Assembly (NCBI GenBank): GCA_963840925.1
Contig: CAWJAY010000037.1
Coordinates: 1-64,000, forward strand
Source of the DNA: DATAOG01 sp963840925
GTDB taxonomy: Bacteria > Pseudomonadota > Alphaproteobacteria > Geminicoccales > Geminicoccaceae
Direction of reading: 5' to 3'
Length of the DNA stretch: 64,000 nt
The notes beneath the pieces were generated by a model. The model ran no database searches. It was given only the letters and a program-made list of their open reading frames with translations, and was not told the DNA's origin. Both the position numbers and the translations under genes were made by a program. Below are positions 46,330 to 54,254 of the stretch, one piece after another. The stretch's first letter is position 1. Each line of letters begins with the position of its first letter.

Positions 46330-46609
46330 CGTCCGCTCCGTCTATCATGACGGAACAACTCTCCTCCCAACCAGGCCCCTGGTCCTCAAATCGGGGTCCA
46401 CTTCAACCGTCGCGATCGCCTTCGAGAATGGTTAAATAGGTGTTGGAAGAACAGGGCCGGCTTCTCGACATCAGCGCCGTACGCGGCGCGCAGCAGCCAG
46501 GTTCCACCGATCGCGCTTGAGGTTGGCGTCGGGATAATCCGCTACATCCCGCCAAAGCGTCTCGATGTCGCGCATCAAGTGGGGTTACGCGATGCTCTGC
46601 CGTCCAAGC

Positions 46610-47004
46610 TCGAGTTGGATGGTACTGAAGCTGGTGCTGGTCGAAGCTGGCGTGGCTTGGCTGACTGGGTTTCTCTGGCGCCTGGATCAGGCCTGGAAGG
46701 CGCTGCGCAGCGAGGTGCCGTGGGTCAGGCGTCGCCCGAGCGCCTACGTCCTCGACCACGTGCGCATCACCACCCAGCCGCTCGAGGAGCCCGAGAACCC
46801 GCGCAATCTGCTGCAGCTGCTCGATTGTTCCCGGCCGACCGGCTGCTGATGTTCTCGAGCGACTACCCCCATTGGGACACCGACAATCCCGAGCGGATCC
46901 TGATGCACGCGCCGGAGAATTTGCGCTGGCGGGTGTTCGTCGAGAACGCCCGTGACCTCTACCGGTTGCCGCGCACGACGAGCGCTCTCGGGGCGGGGTC
47001 GTAG
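46610..47004 (+). pseudogene. Amidohydrolase (TIM-barrel, AmidoHyd-2 type) C-terminal fragment
   Basis: One frame gives LKLVLVEAGVAWLTGFLWRLDQAWKALRSEVPWVRRRPSAYVLDHVRITTQPLEEPENPRNLLQLLD. After a shift near 46825 it gives LLMFSSDYPHWDTDNPERI and FVENARDLYRLP with stop near 47004. The SSDYPHWD segment holds the conserved metal/catalytic Asp of this family. The N-terminal half is missing at the IS3 side. It precedes the Rieske gene by 26 bases, a pairing seen for some aromatic- or lactone-degrading operons (inference). Confidence 0.65.
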
Positions 47005-47029
47005 CGCCCGACGGGCCCGGACCACCGAT

Positions 47030-47437
47030 ATGACTGGCCATGCGGTCGCGCGCGCGGACGAGATTCCGCCAGGGAGTTGCAAGATCGTCTCGGTTCAGGG
47101 TCGCGAGTTCGGTATCTTCAACCTAGCCGGCGACTTTCGCGCCGTGCGCAATCTCTGTCCGCATCAGGGAGGGCCGCTCTGCCGCGGCACGCTCTCCGGC
47201 ACCACGATGCCATCCCGCCTGTGCGAGTATTCGTGGGGACGCGAAGGCGAGATCCTCCGCTGTCCCTGGCACGGCTGGGAGTTCGACCTGCGGAGCGGCG
47301 CCGCCCTGTTCGATTCCACGGTCCGGCTCCGGTTCTTCGAAGTCGAAGTCCGCGACGGTAGTCTGCTTTGCATCTTTGAAATGGCTGGGCCGGCACGAAC
47401 CGCGCGCAGCACCAAGAGCCATCGACCGAGAGGATGA
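47030..47437 (+). CDS. Rieske [2Fe-2S] ferredoxin-type protein
   Basis: The 135-residue protein is complete. Cluster ligands are NLCPHQGGPLCRG (C43, H45) and EILRCPWHGWEFD (C78, H81). Between them an insertion (TTMPSRLCEYSWGREGE) is longer than in classical dioxygenase ferredoxins. Stand-alone proteins of this type pass electrons to oxygenases or sit beside amidohydrolases. Start ATG 47030 lacks a strong ribosome site; coupling to the upstream gene is possible. Its stop overlaps the next start by 4 bases. Confidence 0.8.
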   Translation: MTGHAVARADEIPPGSCKIVSVQGREFGIFNLAGDFRAVRNLCPHQGGPLCRGTLSGTTMPSRLCEYSWGREGEILRCPWHGWEFDLRSGAALFDSTVRLRFFEVEVRDGSLLCIFEMAGPARTARSTKSHRPRG

Positions 47438-48073
47438 TGCGGCCGAAACTGCTGATCTGGGGGACTTCGGGCCACGCCATGGTCCTGGCCGACATCGTTC
47501 GGCTGATCGGCGCGTACGAAATCGTCGGCTACCTGGACGACTTCAATCTGGATCGTCACGGCAGCGACATTTGTGGCGTCCCCGTGCTCGGCGGTGGCGA
47601 GCAGCTGCCCGATCTGCGTGCGCAGGGGGTGCGGCATCTGATGTTGGGTTTGCCTGCAGCTCGGCCAGGATCAGGCTGAGCGCACTTGCGGCCGAGCTGG
47701 ATTTCGAGCTGCCCAGCGCGATCCATCCTCGGGCGACGGTCGCCGACGGCGTCTCGGTCCACCCCGGCGCGATCGTCAAGGCGGGCGCGGTTATCGGCCG
47801 CTCGCCATCGTCGGCGCGGCCGCGGTCGTCGCCCACGAGGCCGTCCTGGGGAGGGCGGCGCGGGTGACCGCCGGGGCACTCATCGGCGGCCTCTCGACGG
47901 TCGGCGACGGCACCATGCTCGGCATGGGGGCATGCGTCAAAGATCGAGTCCGGATCGGCGATTGGAGCCTGATCGGCAGTGGCGCGGTGGTGGTCAAAGA
48001 CGTCCCGAGCCGTGTCGTCGCCTGCGGCGTGCCGGCCCGCGTCACGCGCGAGGTCGCCGCCGATGAGCTGTAA
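47434..48073 (+). pseudogene. PglD/NeuD-type sugar O/N-acyltransferase, frameshifted
   Basis: N-terminal MMRPKLLIWGTSGHAMVLADIVRL and YEIVGYLDDFNLDRHG is the PglD-type nucleotide-sugar-binding Rossmann part. It shifts near 47660 to LAAELDFELPSAIHPRATVADGVSVHPGAIVKAGAVIG, and near 47800 to LAIVGAAAVVAHEAVL, TMLGMGACVKDRVRIGDWSLIGSGAVVVKDVPSRVVACGVPARV, the left-handed beta-helix of hexapeptide transferases. PglD acetylates the 4-amino group made by a PglE aminotransferase; the next gene is exactly that type. Confidence 0.75.
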
Positions 48074-48764
48074 GGCCCGCCTGAGCGATCTCGCGATCTT
48101 CGGCGGAACGCCGGCCTTTGTCGAACCCGCCATGTCGGTCGGCCCAATCTCGCCTGTCAGAACTCGCTTCCGACGGCGCCTCGACCAGTTGCTGGAACGG
48201 CGGTGGCTGACCAACGGCGGGCCCTTGGTGCGGGAGTTCGAACAACGGGTCGCAGAGCTGCTGGCGGTGCGCCATTGCGTCGCCATGAGCAGCGGTACGA
48301 CCGCCATCGAGATCGCCGCTCGCGCGACCGGCCTGCGCGGCGAGGTGATCGTGCCCTCGATGACCTTCGTCGCGTCCGTTAACGCCTTGCGCTGGAGCGG
48401 TCTGACGCCGGTCTTCTGCGACATAGATCCGGCCACCCGCAACCTCGATCCATGCCGGGTCGAGGAGCTGATCGGTCCGCGCACCGCTGCAATCCTCGGC
48501 GTGCATCTCTGGGGGCGCGGCTGTGCCGTGGACGCGCTCGCCGAAATCGCGGCGCGCCACGAACTGACGCTTATCTACGATGCCGCCCACGCCTTCGCCT
48601 GCAGCCACAGGGGCCGCCTGAAGCGGGATCACCCGGAGATCGCGGCGGCGGTCGCCCGCGGCGAGTACAAATCGATGCGCCAGGCGGCGCTCGCCGGCCG
48701 GGATCGTCAAGCCGCCGGACGCCTACAAGCAAACCGCTACGATCGTAGCGGTTTACTAGACTAA
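48063..48764 (+). pseudogene. DegT/DnrJ-type sugar aminotransferase, truncated and fused to foreign sequence
   Basis: From ATG 48063: ISPVRTRFRRRLDQLLERRWLTNGGPLVREFEQRVAELL, VAMSSGTTAIEIAARATGL, VIVPSMTFVASVNALRWSGLTPVFCDIDP, GVHLWGRGCAVDALAEIAARH, LIYDAAHAFACSHRGR. It ends just before the PLP lysine region. From about 48620 the frame runs into HPEIAAAVARGEYKSMRQAAL, which looks like the tail of an unrelated phage/plasmid-type protein, itself shifted (GIVKPPDAYKQ in another frame). The active site is therefore lost. It overlaps the PglD-like gene by 11 bases. Confidence 0.75.
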
Positions 48765-49476
48765 TTGGTACGACCGAGCTGTGCGCCCTGGTCGAGCAGG
48801 CGATGCCCGGGGTCGATCAGCAGGACCTGGCCCTGCGGATCGCCGACTAGGCCGAGGACCTCGGGGCAGATGCCGTGATGATGAAAGCTGGGCCGAAAAA
48901 GTGCCGTTAGCGGCACTATTTCAAACCCGGCCGAGGCAGAGGCTAAGCTCGCCTCGCTCCAACGCCGGCCGCCGACGCTCCACGTCCCGAAGGGGATCTC
49001 GCTCGAGGAGCTGCCGCGGCGCTCCGCCGCCGGCTCAGCTCCGTTACATCTGAGCGACGCCCGGCCCCCGGCAAGCCGGAATTCGATCCCGAGACGGCAG
49101 GCCGGTCCGATTGGGCCGGATGTCTGTTGCGTATCCTAGCCCGGCGGGCGCCGCAGATCTAGGAAACGGGCCGCCGGACCCGGACGGCCAGGCCGGCCCT
49201 GCCCTGAAAGCCAGGGACCAGGCCGGATTGGGTCCTGCCAAATCGCTAGTTGCCGAAAAGCCGGCCCTCGGCGAGCCGCCGTCGTTCCAGAGCACCAACG
49301 GCGGTCCACAGGAGCCGTCGGATGGCGAATCGACCACCTGGCCGTTTCGGAATTTTTAAGCGTACCGAATCTCCGAGCTCGTTAGCGGGCGGCCCGCCGC
49401 CGCCCCTTCCTGGAAAAATCCCAGAACCTGACCCGGATGGGGGCACCTTAGCTTTCATCCCAGGCCGAGGTTGAGG
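48765..49476. other. Gap left of the IS3 element; no recognisable gene
   Basis: Several open frames exist because of the high GC, but they are Arg/Pro-rich and have no motif. Short protein-like words (CALVEQAMPGVDQQDLALRIAD, then a stop) hint at worn accessory genes. Around 48730-48750 a CGCTACGATCGTAGCG palindrome occurs. This may once have been cargo of the neighbouring integrated replicon. Confidence 0.3.
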
Positions 49477-49538
49477 TGACCTTGCCCCCAGGAATGCCCC
49501 CGGTTTGAACTGGAGTCCGTCGCCACAGGAGACGGACG

Positions 49539-49805
49539 ATGCGCAAGAGCAGGTTCAGCGAGGCACAGATCATCGGCGTGCTCAAGGAGCACCAGGCGGG
49601 TCTGGCGGTGGTCGAGATCTGCCGCCGGTACGGGATCAGTGATGCGACGTTCTACACCTGGCGCTCGAAGTACGGCGGCCTCGAGGTCTCAGAGGCGAAG
49701 CGCCTGAAGGCGCTCGAGGAGGAGAACCACAAGCTCAAGAAGCTGCTCGCCGAGCAGATGCTGGACGCGGCGACGCTGCGCGAGATGCTGGCAAAAAACT
49801 TCTGA
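49539..49805 (+). CDS. IS3-family OrfA
   Basis: This 88-residue protein (MRKSRFSEAQIIGVLKEH) has an HTH (VVEICRRYGISDATFYTWRSKYGG) and a leucine-zipper segment (LKALEEENHKLKKLLAEQML). It binds the element ends and regulates transposition. It ends in GCAAAAAACTTCTGA, placing a slippery heptamer just before the stop. Paralogue of the broken orfA at 16624-16884. Confidence 0.92.
   Translation: MRKSRFSEAQIIGVLKEHQAGLAVVEICRRYGISDATFYTWRSKYGGLEVSEAKRLKALEEENHKLKKLLAEQMLDAATLREMLAKNF
49793..49799 (+). promoter_or_regulatory. Programmed -1 ribosomal frameshift site (AAAAAAC)
   Basis: The heptamer A-AAA-AAC is positioned in the OrfA frame two codons before its stop (TTC TGA). Slipping by -1 enters the frame of orfB, which is open through this point. 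This makes the OrfAB transposase, the standard IS3 mechanism. Confidence 0.75.
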
Positions 49806-49828
49806 CGCCCAGCTCAAGGAGGCAGGCC

Positions 49829-50650
49829 GTGAGGTGGGCGATCGCGCACAAGGGCTACTCGCAGCGGCGGGCGTGCGGGCTGATCGGGCTCGCAGCCAAG
49901 ACCTACCGCTATCGGTCGCGTCGTCCCGACGAGGACGAGCTCCGGCGGCGGCTGCGCCAGCTCGCAGCCGAGCGGCGTCGCTTCGGCTATCGCCGCCTGC
50001 TGATCCTGCTGCGGCGGGAAGGCGTCGTGATCAACCATAAACGGCTGTTCCGGCTCTATCGCGAGGAACGGCTGACCGTCAGGAAGCGAGGCGGTCGCAA
50101 GCGCGCGCTCGGCACCCGGGCACCGCTGACGATGCCACAGGCATCCAACCAGCGCTGGAGCCTCGACTTCGCCGCAGACGTCCTGAGCTGCGGCCGGCGC
50201 CTGCGGATTCTGGTCGTGGTCGATGACTTCAGCCGGGAGTGCCTGGCGCTGGTCGCCGATCGCTCGCTGAGCGGCCATCGCGTCGCCCGTGAGCTCGACC
50301 GCATCGCCGAGCTGCGCGGCCTGCCGCTGATGATCGTCAGCGACAACGGCACCGAGCTGACCTCGCATGCGATGCTTGCCTGGCAGGAAGAGCGCGGCGT
50401 TGCCTGGCACTACATCGCACCGGGCAAGCCGATGCAAAACGGCCTGGTCGAGAGCCTGATCGGCCGGCTACGCGATGAATGCCTGAACGAGCATCTGTTC
50501 AAGAGCCTGCCAGCAGCCCGGCACACGCTCGAGCTCTGGCGGCTCGACTACAACACCCAGCGCCCGCACACGAGCCTCCGCGGGCTCTCCCCCTTCACCT
50601 TTGCCAACCGGCCCGCCACGGACCATAACCCCAACGGATTCTGGTTATGA
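49829..50650 (+). CDS. IS3-family OrfB transposase (DDE)
   Basis: The 273-residue protein has the HTH_21 segment (RRLRQLAAERRRFGYRRLLILLRREG) and rve core: WSLDFAADVLSCGRR (D), MIVSDNGTELTS (D), GLVESLIGRLRDECLNEHLF (E), closing with LDYNTQRPHTSLRGLSPF. The triad is complete with normal spacing. It can be made as an OrfAB fusion by the -1 frameshift at 49793. Confidence 0.93.
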   Translation: MRWAIAHKGYSQRRACGLIGLAAKTYRYRSRRPDEDELRRRLRQLAAERRRFGYRRLLILLRREGVVINHKRLFRLYREERLTVRKRGGRKRALGTRAPLTMPQASNQRWSLDFAADVLSCGRRLRILVVVDDFSRECLALVADRSLSGHRVARELDRIAELRGLPLMIVSDNGTELTSHAMLAWQEERGVAWHYIAPGKPMQNGLVESLIGRLRDECLNEHLFKSLPAARHTLELWRLDYNTQRPHTSLRGLSPFTFANRPATDHNPNGFWL

Positions 50651-50757
50651 TCGCGGGCAACAACGGGGCAAGGTCAGAGGTTAAAAGGTTAAGGTTAAGA
50701 ATCACACGAGAGCTAACATAAGGTTCACCTTCACCAACAACAGCGACACCGAGCAGG

Positions 50758-50792
50758 GCGCGCGCGCGCGGCGAGCGGCGAGCGGCGAGCGG
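50758..50792. repeat. GCGAGCG short tandem repeats
   Basis: A run of alternating GC is followed by three direct copies of GGCGAGC. It lies at the left side of the putative replication origin region. Confidence 0.5.
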
Positions 50793-50863
50793 ATATTAAG
50801 CTTTACGCCGGACACCCAGCGCGGCGCGCGGGGCGCGTGCGTGCCGTAACGCGAGCGGTACGC

Positions 50864-51111
50864 GGTTACCGAGTACTGGCCTTGGACCGGGTTTCGCCGG
50901 TACTCGGTATCAACTAAATTATTGATGCACCAAAGTTTTACCGGGTTACCGGGTTTACCGAGTTTCTAACTTATATACGCGAGAGAAAAGAAATGGCGGT
51001 ATGGTTTTATTTTTTCACGCACATGCGATTTCGCCGTGAAAACCCGGTACTCGGTAAAATCGCAGATTTCCGCCATTTTTTGGTTACCTGGTTACCGGGT
51101 TCGACTCGGTA
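50864..51111. repeat. Iteron-like repeats and dyad: putative replication origin of the integrated element
   Basis: Copies of a GTACTCGGTA/TACCGAGTAC word occur at 50864-50876 (inverted), 50897-50909 and 51043-51056. Partial copies are at 50953-50964 and 51104-51111. GGTTACCGGG words occur at 50943 and 51090. A nested dyad is present: AAATGGCGG (about 50991) pairs with CCGCCATTT (about 51070), enclosing GCGATTT (51025) and AAATCGC (51057). The stretch is AT-richer than its surroundings and lies at the 3' side of the helicase gene, partly overlapping its stop. Repeats plus AT-rich dyad beside replication genes suggest an origin or operator. Confidence 0.55.
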
Positions 51112-52774
51112 CGTCGAACTCCGCGGACCATGCCGCCCTGCCGAGGGCGGCGGCGAACGCCTCGCGCGCCTCTGCCAGACGCCTGATCTTGATGAGCCGC
51201 TCGCGCGTGGTTTTGTTGCGCACCTGCTTCTCGGGGTCGATGAACACCGCCGCGAAAGTGGTGTAGAGCCGGCGCCCGAAGGCGGTCTGCGTCTCGGGCC
51301 GGTCGTAAGTGTGCTTAAAGCACCATTCGACGTAGGACTCGTGGAGGGTTGAGCGGGCGATTTCGATCGGCGCGTCGGGCCAGCGGGCGGCGTGGGTCTG
51401 GTCGCGCGGGATCTCACCCAGGCAGAGCAGATCGTGGAGGAAGCGGTCAACGGAGTCGGCGCCGCGCATCATGGCCGCGGTCTTGGCCGCCGACTGCAGG
51501 CTGGGCGGGGTGCGCAGCATGTCGAAGTCGACATTGCGCGCGAGCAGCTTGTGGAGGAACGCCTCGCGCCCGCCGCTCTTGGTGATGTCCTGCCACAGTT
51601 GCTGGAAGTAGGCAGTGTCGCCGACCCGGTGGCCGGCCACGTCGAGCACGATGTGGCGCCGGTCGCGCACCGAGATCGGGGCGAACCACTCGTTGTTCGA
51701 CGCCAGGATGCCTTTGGTGAAGTTCCGCACCATGACGATGTCGCGGAACTTCTTCTCGAGCGCGCGCAGCTTGTCGGTGAACAGGGTCTTGTAAGCGCCC
51801 TCGCGCTGTTTGTCGCCGCCCCAGATCGCCTCGTTGATGTAGGCGAACACGCACCAGCCGAGGTGGGAGTTGAAGCGGCCGGTGAGGGCCTCGGGGCGGT
51901 CGAGCACGATGCCGTGGGTCCCGTAGAGCGGCAGGAAGACCCCCTCGACGACGATGTTCTTGCCGGTGCCCTCCTTCTCGCTGACCAGCGAGAGCAGCGG
52001 CAGGCCGGGTTCGGCGGGGTTCTGGACCATGCCGGCGAGGTGGTTCATCGTGGCCTCGTAGGCGTCCTCGCGCCCGTCGCACCAGACGTCGCGGATGTGA
52101 TCGAGCAGGATCTGGCAGTCGCCCTCGACCGGCCGGTAGCCGTAGCCTTGCCAGACGTTGTAGGCGCCGCCCTGCTGGATCGGGCGCGCGCCGTCACGGA
52201 AGCTGACCGAAGGCTCGAGGGTGACGCCCGAGAACGTGTTGCGGCCCGGCCAGTTCAGCCAGAACTCGAACAAGGGTAAGCCCCCGATCGACCGGTCGGG
52301 CTTGTGGAAGTACTCGCACTCGCGCGGGGGGAGGAACTCCGGCTCCCAGCTGCCGAGGTCGGTCTTGACCTCGCGGACGACGGCGAACCTCGACCCGAAC
52401 AGGACGCCGCCGTACTGCTCGTTGAACGGGGCCAGCTCCTCGCGCAAGCCGTCCTGGGCCAGGACCTTCGCCGCCTCCTCGACCGCGCGCGACCAGAGCG
52501 TGATGACCTTGTGCGGCCGCAGCGCTCCGCACAGCTCGACGTAGGCCATCGTGTCGTGCGCTTTCAGCACCGCCGCCGCCTCGAGTGCGGCGGGCGCGAA
52601 GAACGCCCGGACGCAGCACGCCTTGTCGGCCTCGGCCGCCGTCCGCAGCTGGTTGAGCAGATCGTCGAGCCGCGCCCGCGCCTGGTCGAGCCGCTGCTGC
52701 AGCGCCGCCACGGCCGGGTCGCCCAGCGGGTCGTCGGCTGGCGGGACCGCGCCGGGCTGGTAGTCGTCGCTCAC
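51092..52774 (-). CDS. Phage/satellite replicative helicase (DUF5906/D5-like P-loop NTPase)
   Basis: Start GTG 52774 overlaps the primase stop (GTGA). The 560-residue protein has an N-terminal coiled-coil-like segment, then a domain around FNEQYGGVLFGSR. The superfamily-3-like ATPase has Walker A LVSEKEGTGKNIVVEG (about 263-278), HLGWCVFAYINEAIWGGDK (Walker B-like) and ILASNNEWFAPISVRDRRHIVLDV (sensor/Arg-finger region). The C-terminal part is a winged-helix-like tail. Such proteins unwind DNA at phage and satellite origins. No start ATG is present. With the preceding primase it forms the replication module of an integrated element. Confidence 0.75.
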   Translation of the reverse strand: MSDDYQPGAVPPADDPLGDPAVAALQQRLDQARARLDDLLNQLRTAAEADKACCVRAFFAPAALEAAAVLKAHDTMAYVELCGALRPHKVITLWSRAVEEAAKVLAQDGLREELAPFNEQYGGVLFGSRFAVVREVKTDLGSWEPEFLPPRECEYFHKPDRSIGGLPLFEFWLNWPGRNTFSGVTLEPSVSFRDGARPIQQGGAYNVWQGYGYRPVEGDCQILLDHIRDVWCDGREDAYEATMNHLAGMVQNPAEPGLPLLSLVSEKEGTGKNIVVEGVFLPLYGTHGIVLDRPEALTGRFNSHLGWCVFAYINEAIWGGDKQREGAYKTLFTDKLRALEKKFRDIVMVRNFTKGILASNNEWFAPISVRDRRHIVLDVAGHRVGDTAYFQQLWQDITKSGGREAFLHKLLARNVDFDMLRTPPSLQSAAKTAAMMRGADSVDRFLHDLLCLGEIPRDQTHAARWPDAPIEIARSTLHESYVEWCFKHTYDRPETQTAFGRRLYTTFAAVFIDPEKQVRNKTTRERLIKIRRLAEAREAFAAALGRAAWSAEFDVPSRTR

Positions 52775-53850
52775 GGCAACCTCTGAGGTGTGGCGTTTTT
52801 CCAGGCCCACAGCAGCGCGCTGTCGATCTCTGCGAGGTCGCGGTCGAACGTGCTGAGGTTGACGGCGCCGCGGACGCGCGCCTCGATGTCGCGCGGGTCG
52901 AGGTCGCCGGCCTTCGCCAGCCCGTACAGGCGGGTCGCGATGCGGACGATGGTCGGATGCCGGTCGCCGGGCGCCGCGCCCGCGATGACCCGCAGGCAGG
53001 CGAGCATGTACCGCTCGGGCCTGGTCGCCTTGAACCGGAGCCCGCGCGCCGGGGCGACGTAAGGGCGTGCCTCGGCGGCCGTGAAGACCGGCCGCGGCCG
53101 CGCCGGCTCCGGGATCTCGCCGACCTCGACCTCGGCGTAGCCGGGCAGGACGACGAGCCGCTCGGGCACCGGATCGTCGACGTCCACGAAGAGCGGGGCG
53201 GCCGTGTAGTGAATCTGGACCGCGCCGAACACCGAGAGGTCGACGCCCTCGACGTGGTCGAGCAGGCGGTCGAGCTCCGGCTTGTCGAGCGCGGTATCCA
53301 GCCAGAACCAGAGGTGACAGCGTAGCCCTGGTTTGAAGCCGGCGCCGTTCGACAGCTGGACCACGCACCGCGCGCACCTGAACGGCTCGGGCAGCTGCTG
53401 ACGCAGCCAGCCGCCGACCAGGAGAGGATCGGTCGGGTCGACCCAGGGCGGGCAGTCGGGCAGCTCGAAATCGATCATGAGCCAGCGCCGCGAGACCGCC
53501 ATGAACGGGGCGCGGATGACGGGCCCGGGCGGGGGGCTGGGGGCGTCGTGGATGCGGCGCAGCACCGCCGGACAGGTCGCGAACTCGGGCTTCAAGAGCC
53601 CGCGGATCGCGCACGTGTCAGACCGGGGAGCCAGGTCCTCGAGCAGGCGCAGGATGTCGTCGAAGCCGTCGAGCCGGTGCGCTTCCGGCATGAAATACTT
53701 GGTGAGGTCGTAGTCCTCGATCTCGTCGGGCCGGATCAGCTTGCACAGGCGGCGCCCCGGCGCCGTCAGGATCGTCACGTCACCGGCGCCGGTCGCCTGC
53801 CAGGGCATGATGTGCTTGATCACGGCCGGCCCAACCTCTGCCGGCGGCAC
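52771..53850 (-). CDS. Primase-like (archaeo-eukaryotic primase/prim-pol type) replication protein
   Basis: The 359-residue protein starts at GTG 53850. Possible prim-pol catalytic motifs are RRWLMIDFELPD (acidic D-x-E), GFKPGLRCHLWFWLD (the Arg-His block) and VFGAVQIHYTAAPLFVDVDD. These resemble AEP family motifs I-III, but this assignment is by eye only. The C-terminal half (YMLACLRVIAGAAPGDRHPTIVRIATRLYGLAKAGDLDP) is an alpha-helical PriCT-like part. It is translationally coupled to the helicase, giving a primase-helicase pair equivalent to the two halves of P4 alpha protein. Confidence 0.6.
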   Translation of the reverse strand: MPPAEVGPAVIKHIMPWQATGAGDVTILTAPGRRLCKLIRPDEIEDYDLTKYFMPEAHRLDGFDDILRLLEDLAPRSDTCAIRGLLKPEFATCPAVLRRIHDAPSPPPGPVIRAPFMAVSRRWLMIDFELPDCPPWVDPTDPLLVGGWLRQQLPEPFRCARCVVQLSNGAGFKPGLRCHLWFWLDTALDKPELDRLLDHVEGVDLSVFGAVQIHYTAAPLFVDVDDPVPERLVVLPGYAEVEVGEIPEPARPRPVFTAAEARPYVAPARGLRFKATRPERYMLACLRVIAGAAPGDRHPTIVRIATRLYGLAKAGDLDPRDIEARVRGAVNLSTFDRDLAEIDSALLWAWKNATPQRLP

Positions 53851-53889
53851 GCTGACATGGCGGCAGGCCCGCGCTGGGGCAGCTATGGG

Positions 53890-54138
53890 CTACGGGCTGG
53901 TCAGCCCCTCGTGAGCGACGTCGCGCTCGGCGACCCGCGCCGTGAGCCAGGCCTCGACCTCGTGCTCGAGCCAGCCGACCGCGAACGTCCCGAGCTTGAT
54001 CGGTCGTGGGAACAAGCCAGCGCGGACCAACCGGTAAATCGATGGCGTGCTCAAGCCGACCCGCGCTCGGACAGCGGGCAGGCGCACGATCTGCGTGCCG
54101 ATCTGCGTGGCCGCGACGGTGGTGCTCTTTTTCTTCAT
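53890..54138 (-). CDS. AlpA-family excisionase/transcription regulator
   Basis: This 82-residue protein has a winged HTH of the AlpA/MerR-like excisionase type: IVRLPAVRARVGLSTPSIYRLVRAGLFPRPIKLGTFAVGWLEHEVEAWLTARV. AlpA of P4 activates integrase expression or acts as excisionase. It sits between integrase and primase genes, all leftward, the usual satellite order. Confidence 0.85.
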   Translation of the reverse strand: MKKKSTTVAATQIGTQIVRLPAVRARVGLSTPSIYRLVRAGLFPRPIKLGTFAVGWLEHEVEAWLTARVAERDVAHEGLTSP

Positions 54139-54168
54139 TGGTCCCCCACAGGATGCAGCGGAGGACGA

Positions 54169-54180
54169 TCCCCCCGGGGG
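54169..54180. promoter_or_regulatory. 12-bp GC palindrome upstream of alpA
   Basis: A perfect palindrome CCCCCCGGGGGG lies about 30 bases upstream of the alpA start, in the alpA-integrase gap. It is a candidate binding site for a regulator of the element. Confidence 0.3.
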
Positions 54181-54254
54181 GCAGAATTACGTCTACAGCG
54201 GCGGCCTGTCTAGGTCAAGCGCGTTCAAACATGGTGTGGCATATTCCGGCAGGG

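Larger units (their letters stand above)
45013..46400 (-). mobile_element. IS3-family element, decayed, with terminal inverted repeats
   Basis: Ends are defined by matching repeats: TGGACCCC..(5)..GAGGACCAGGGG beginning at 45013, and its complement ending at 46400. Between them lie leftward orfA and orfB. Length 1388 bases fits IS3-family members. No target duplication is visible. Confidence 0.7.
49477..50676 (+). mobile_element. Intact IS3-family element with 4-bp target duplication
   Basis: Terminal repeats TGACCTTGCCCC (49477-49488) and GGGGCAAGGTCA (50665-50676) bound a 1200-base unit. GAGG is directly repeated on both sides (49473-49476 and 50677-50680), as expected for 4-base target duplication in IS407-type IS3 elements. 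Both orfs are undamaged, so the insertion is recent. Confidence 0.88.

Noticed and set aside
48781..49474. Pro/Arg-rich open frames as possible secreted proteins
   Set aside because: No start signals, no domains, and frames of similar length on both strands; best explained by high GC.
50758..50792. CRISPR-like repeat
   Set aside because: Short contiguous GC repeats without spacers; no cas genes anywhere in the window.
51392..52279. Plus-strand frame of 295 codons over the helicase gene
   Set aside because: Antisense shadow; the minus-strand frame has Walker motifs and operon overlap.
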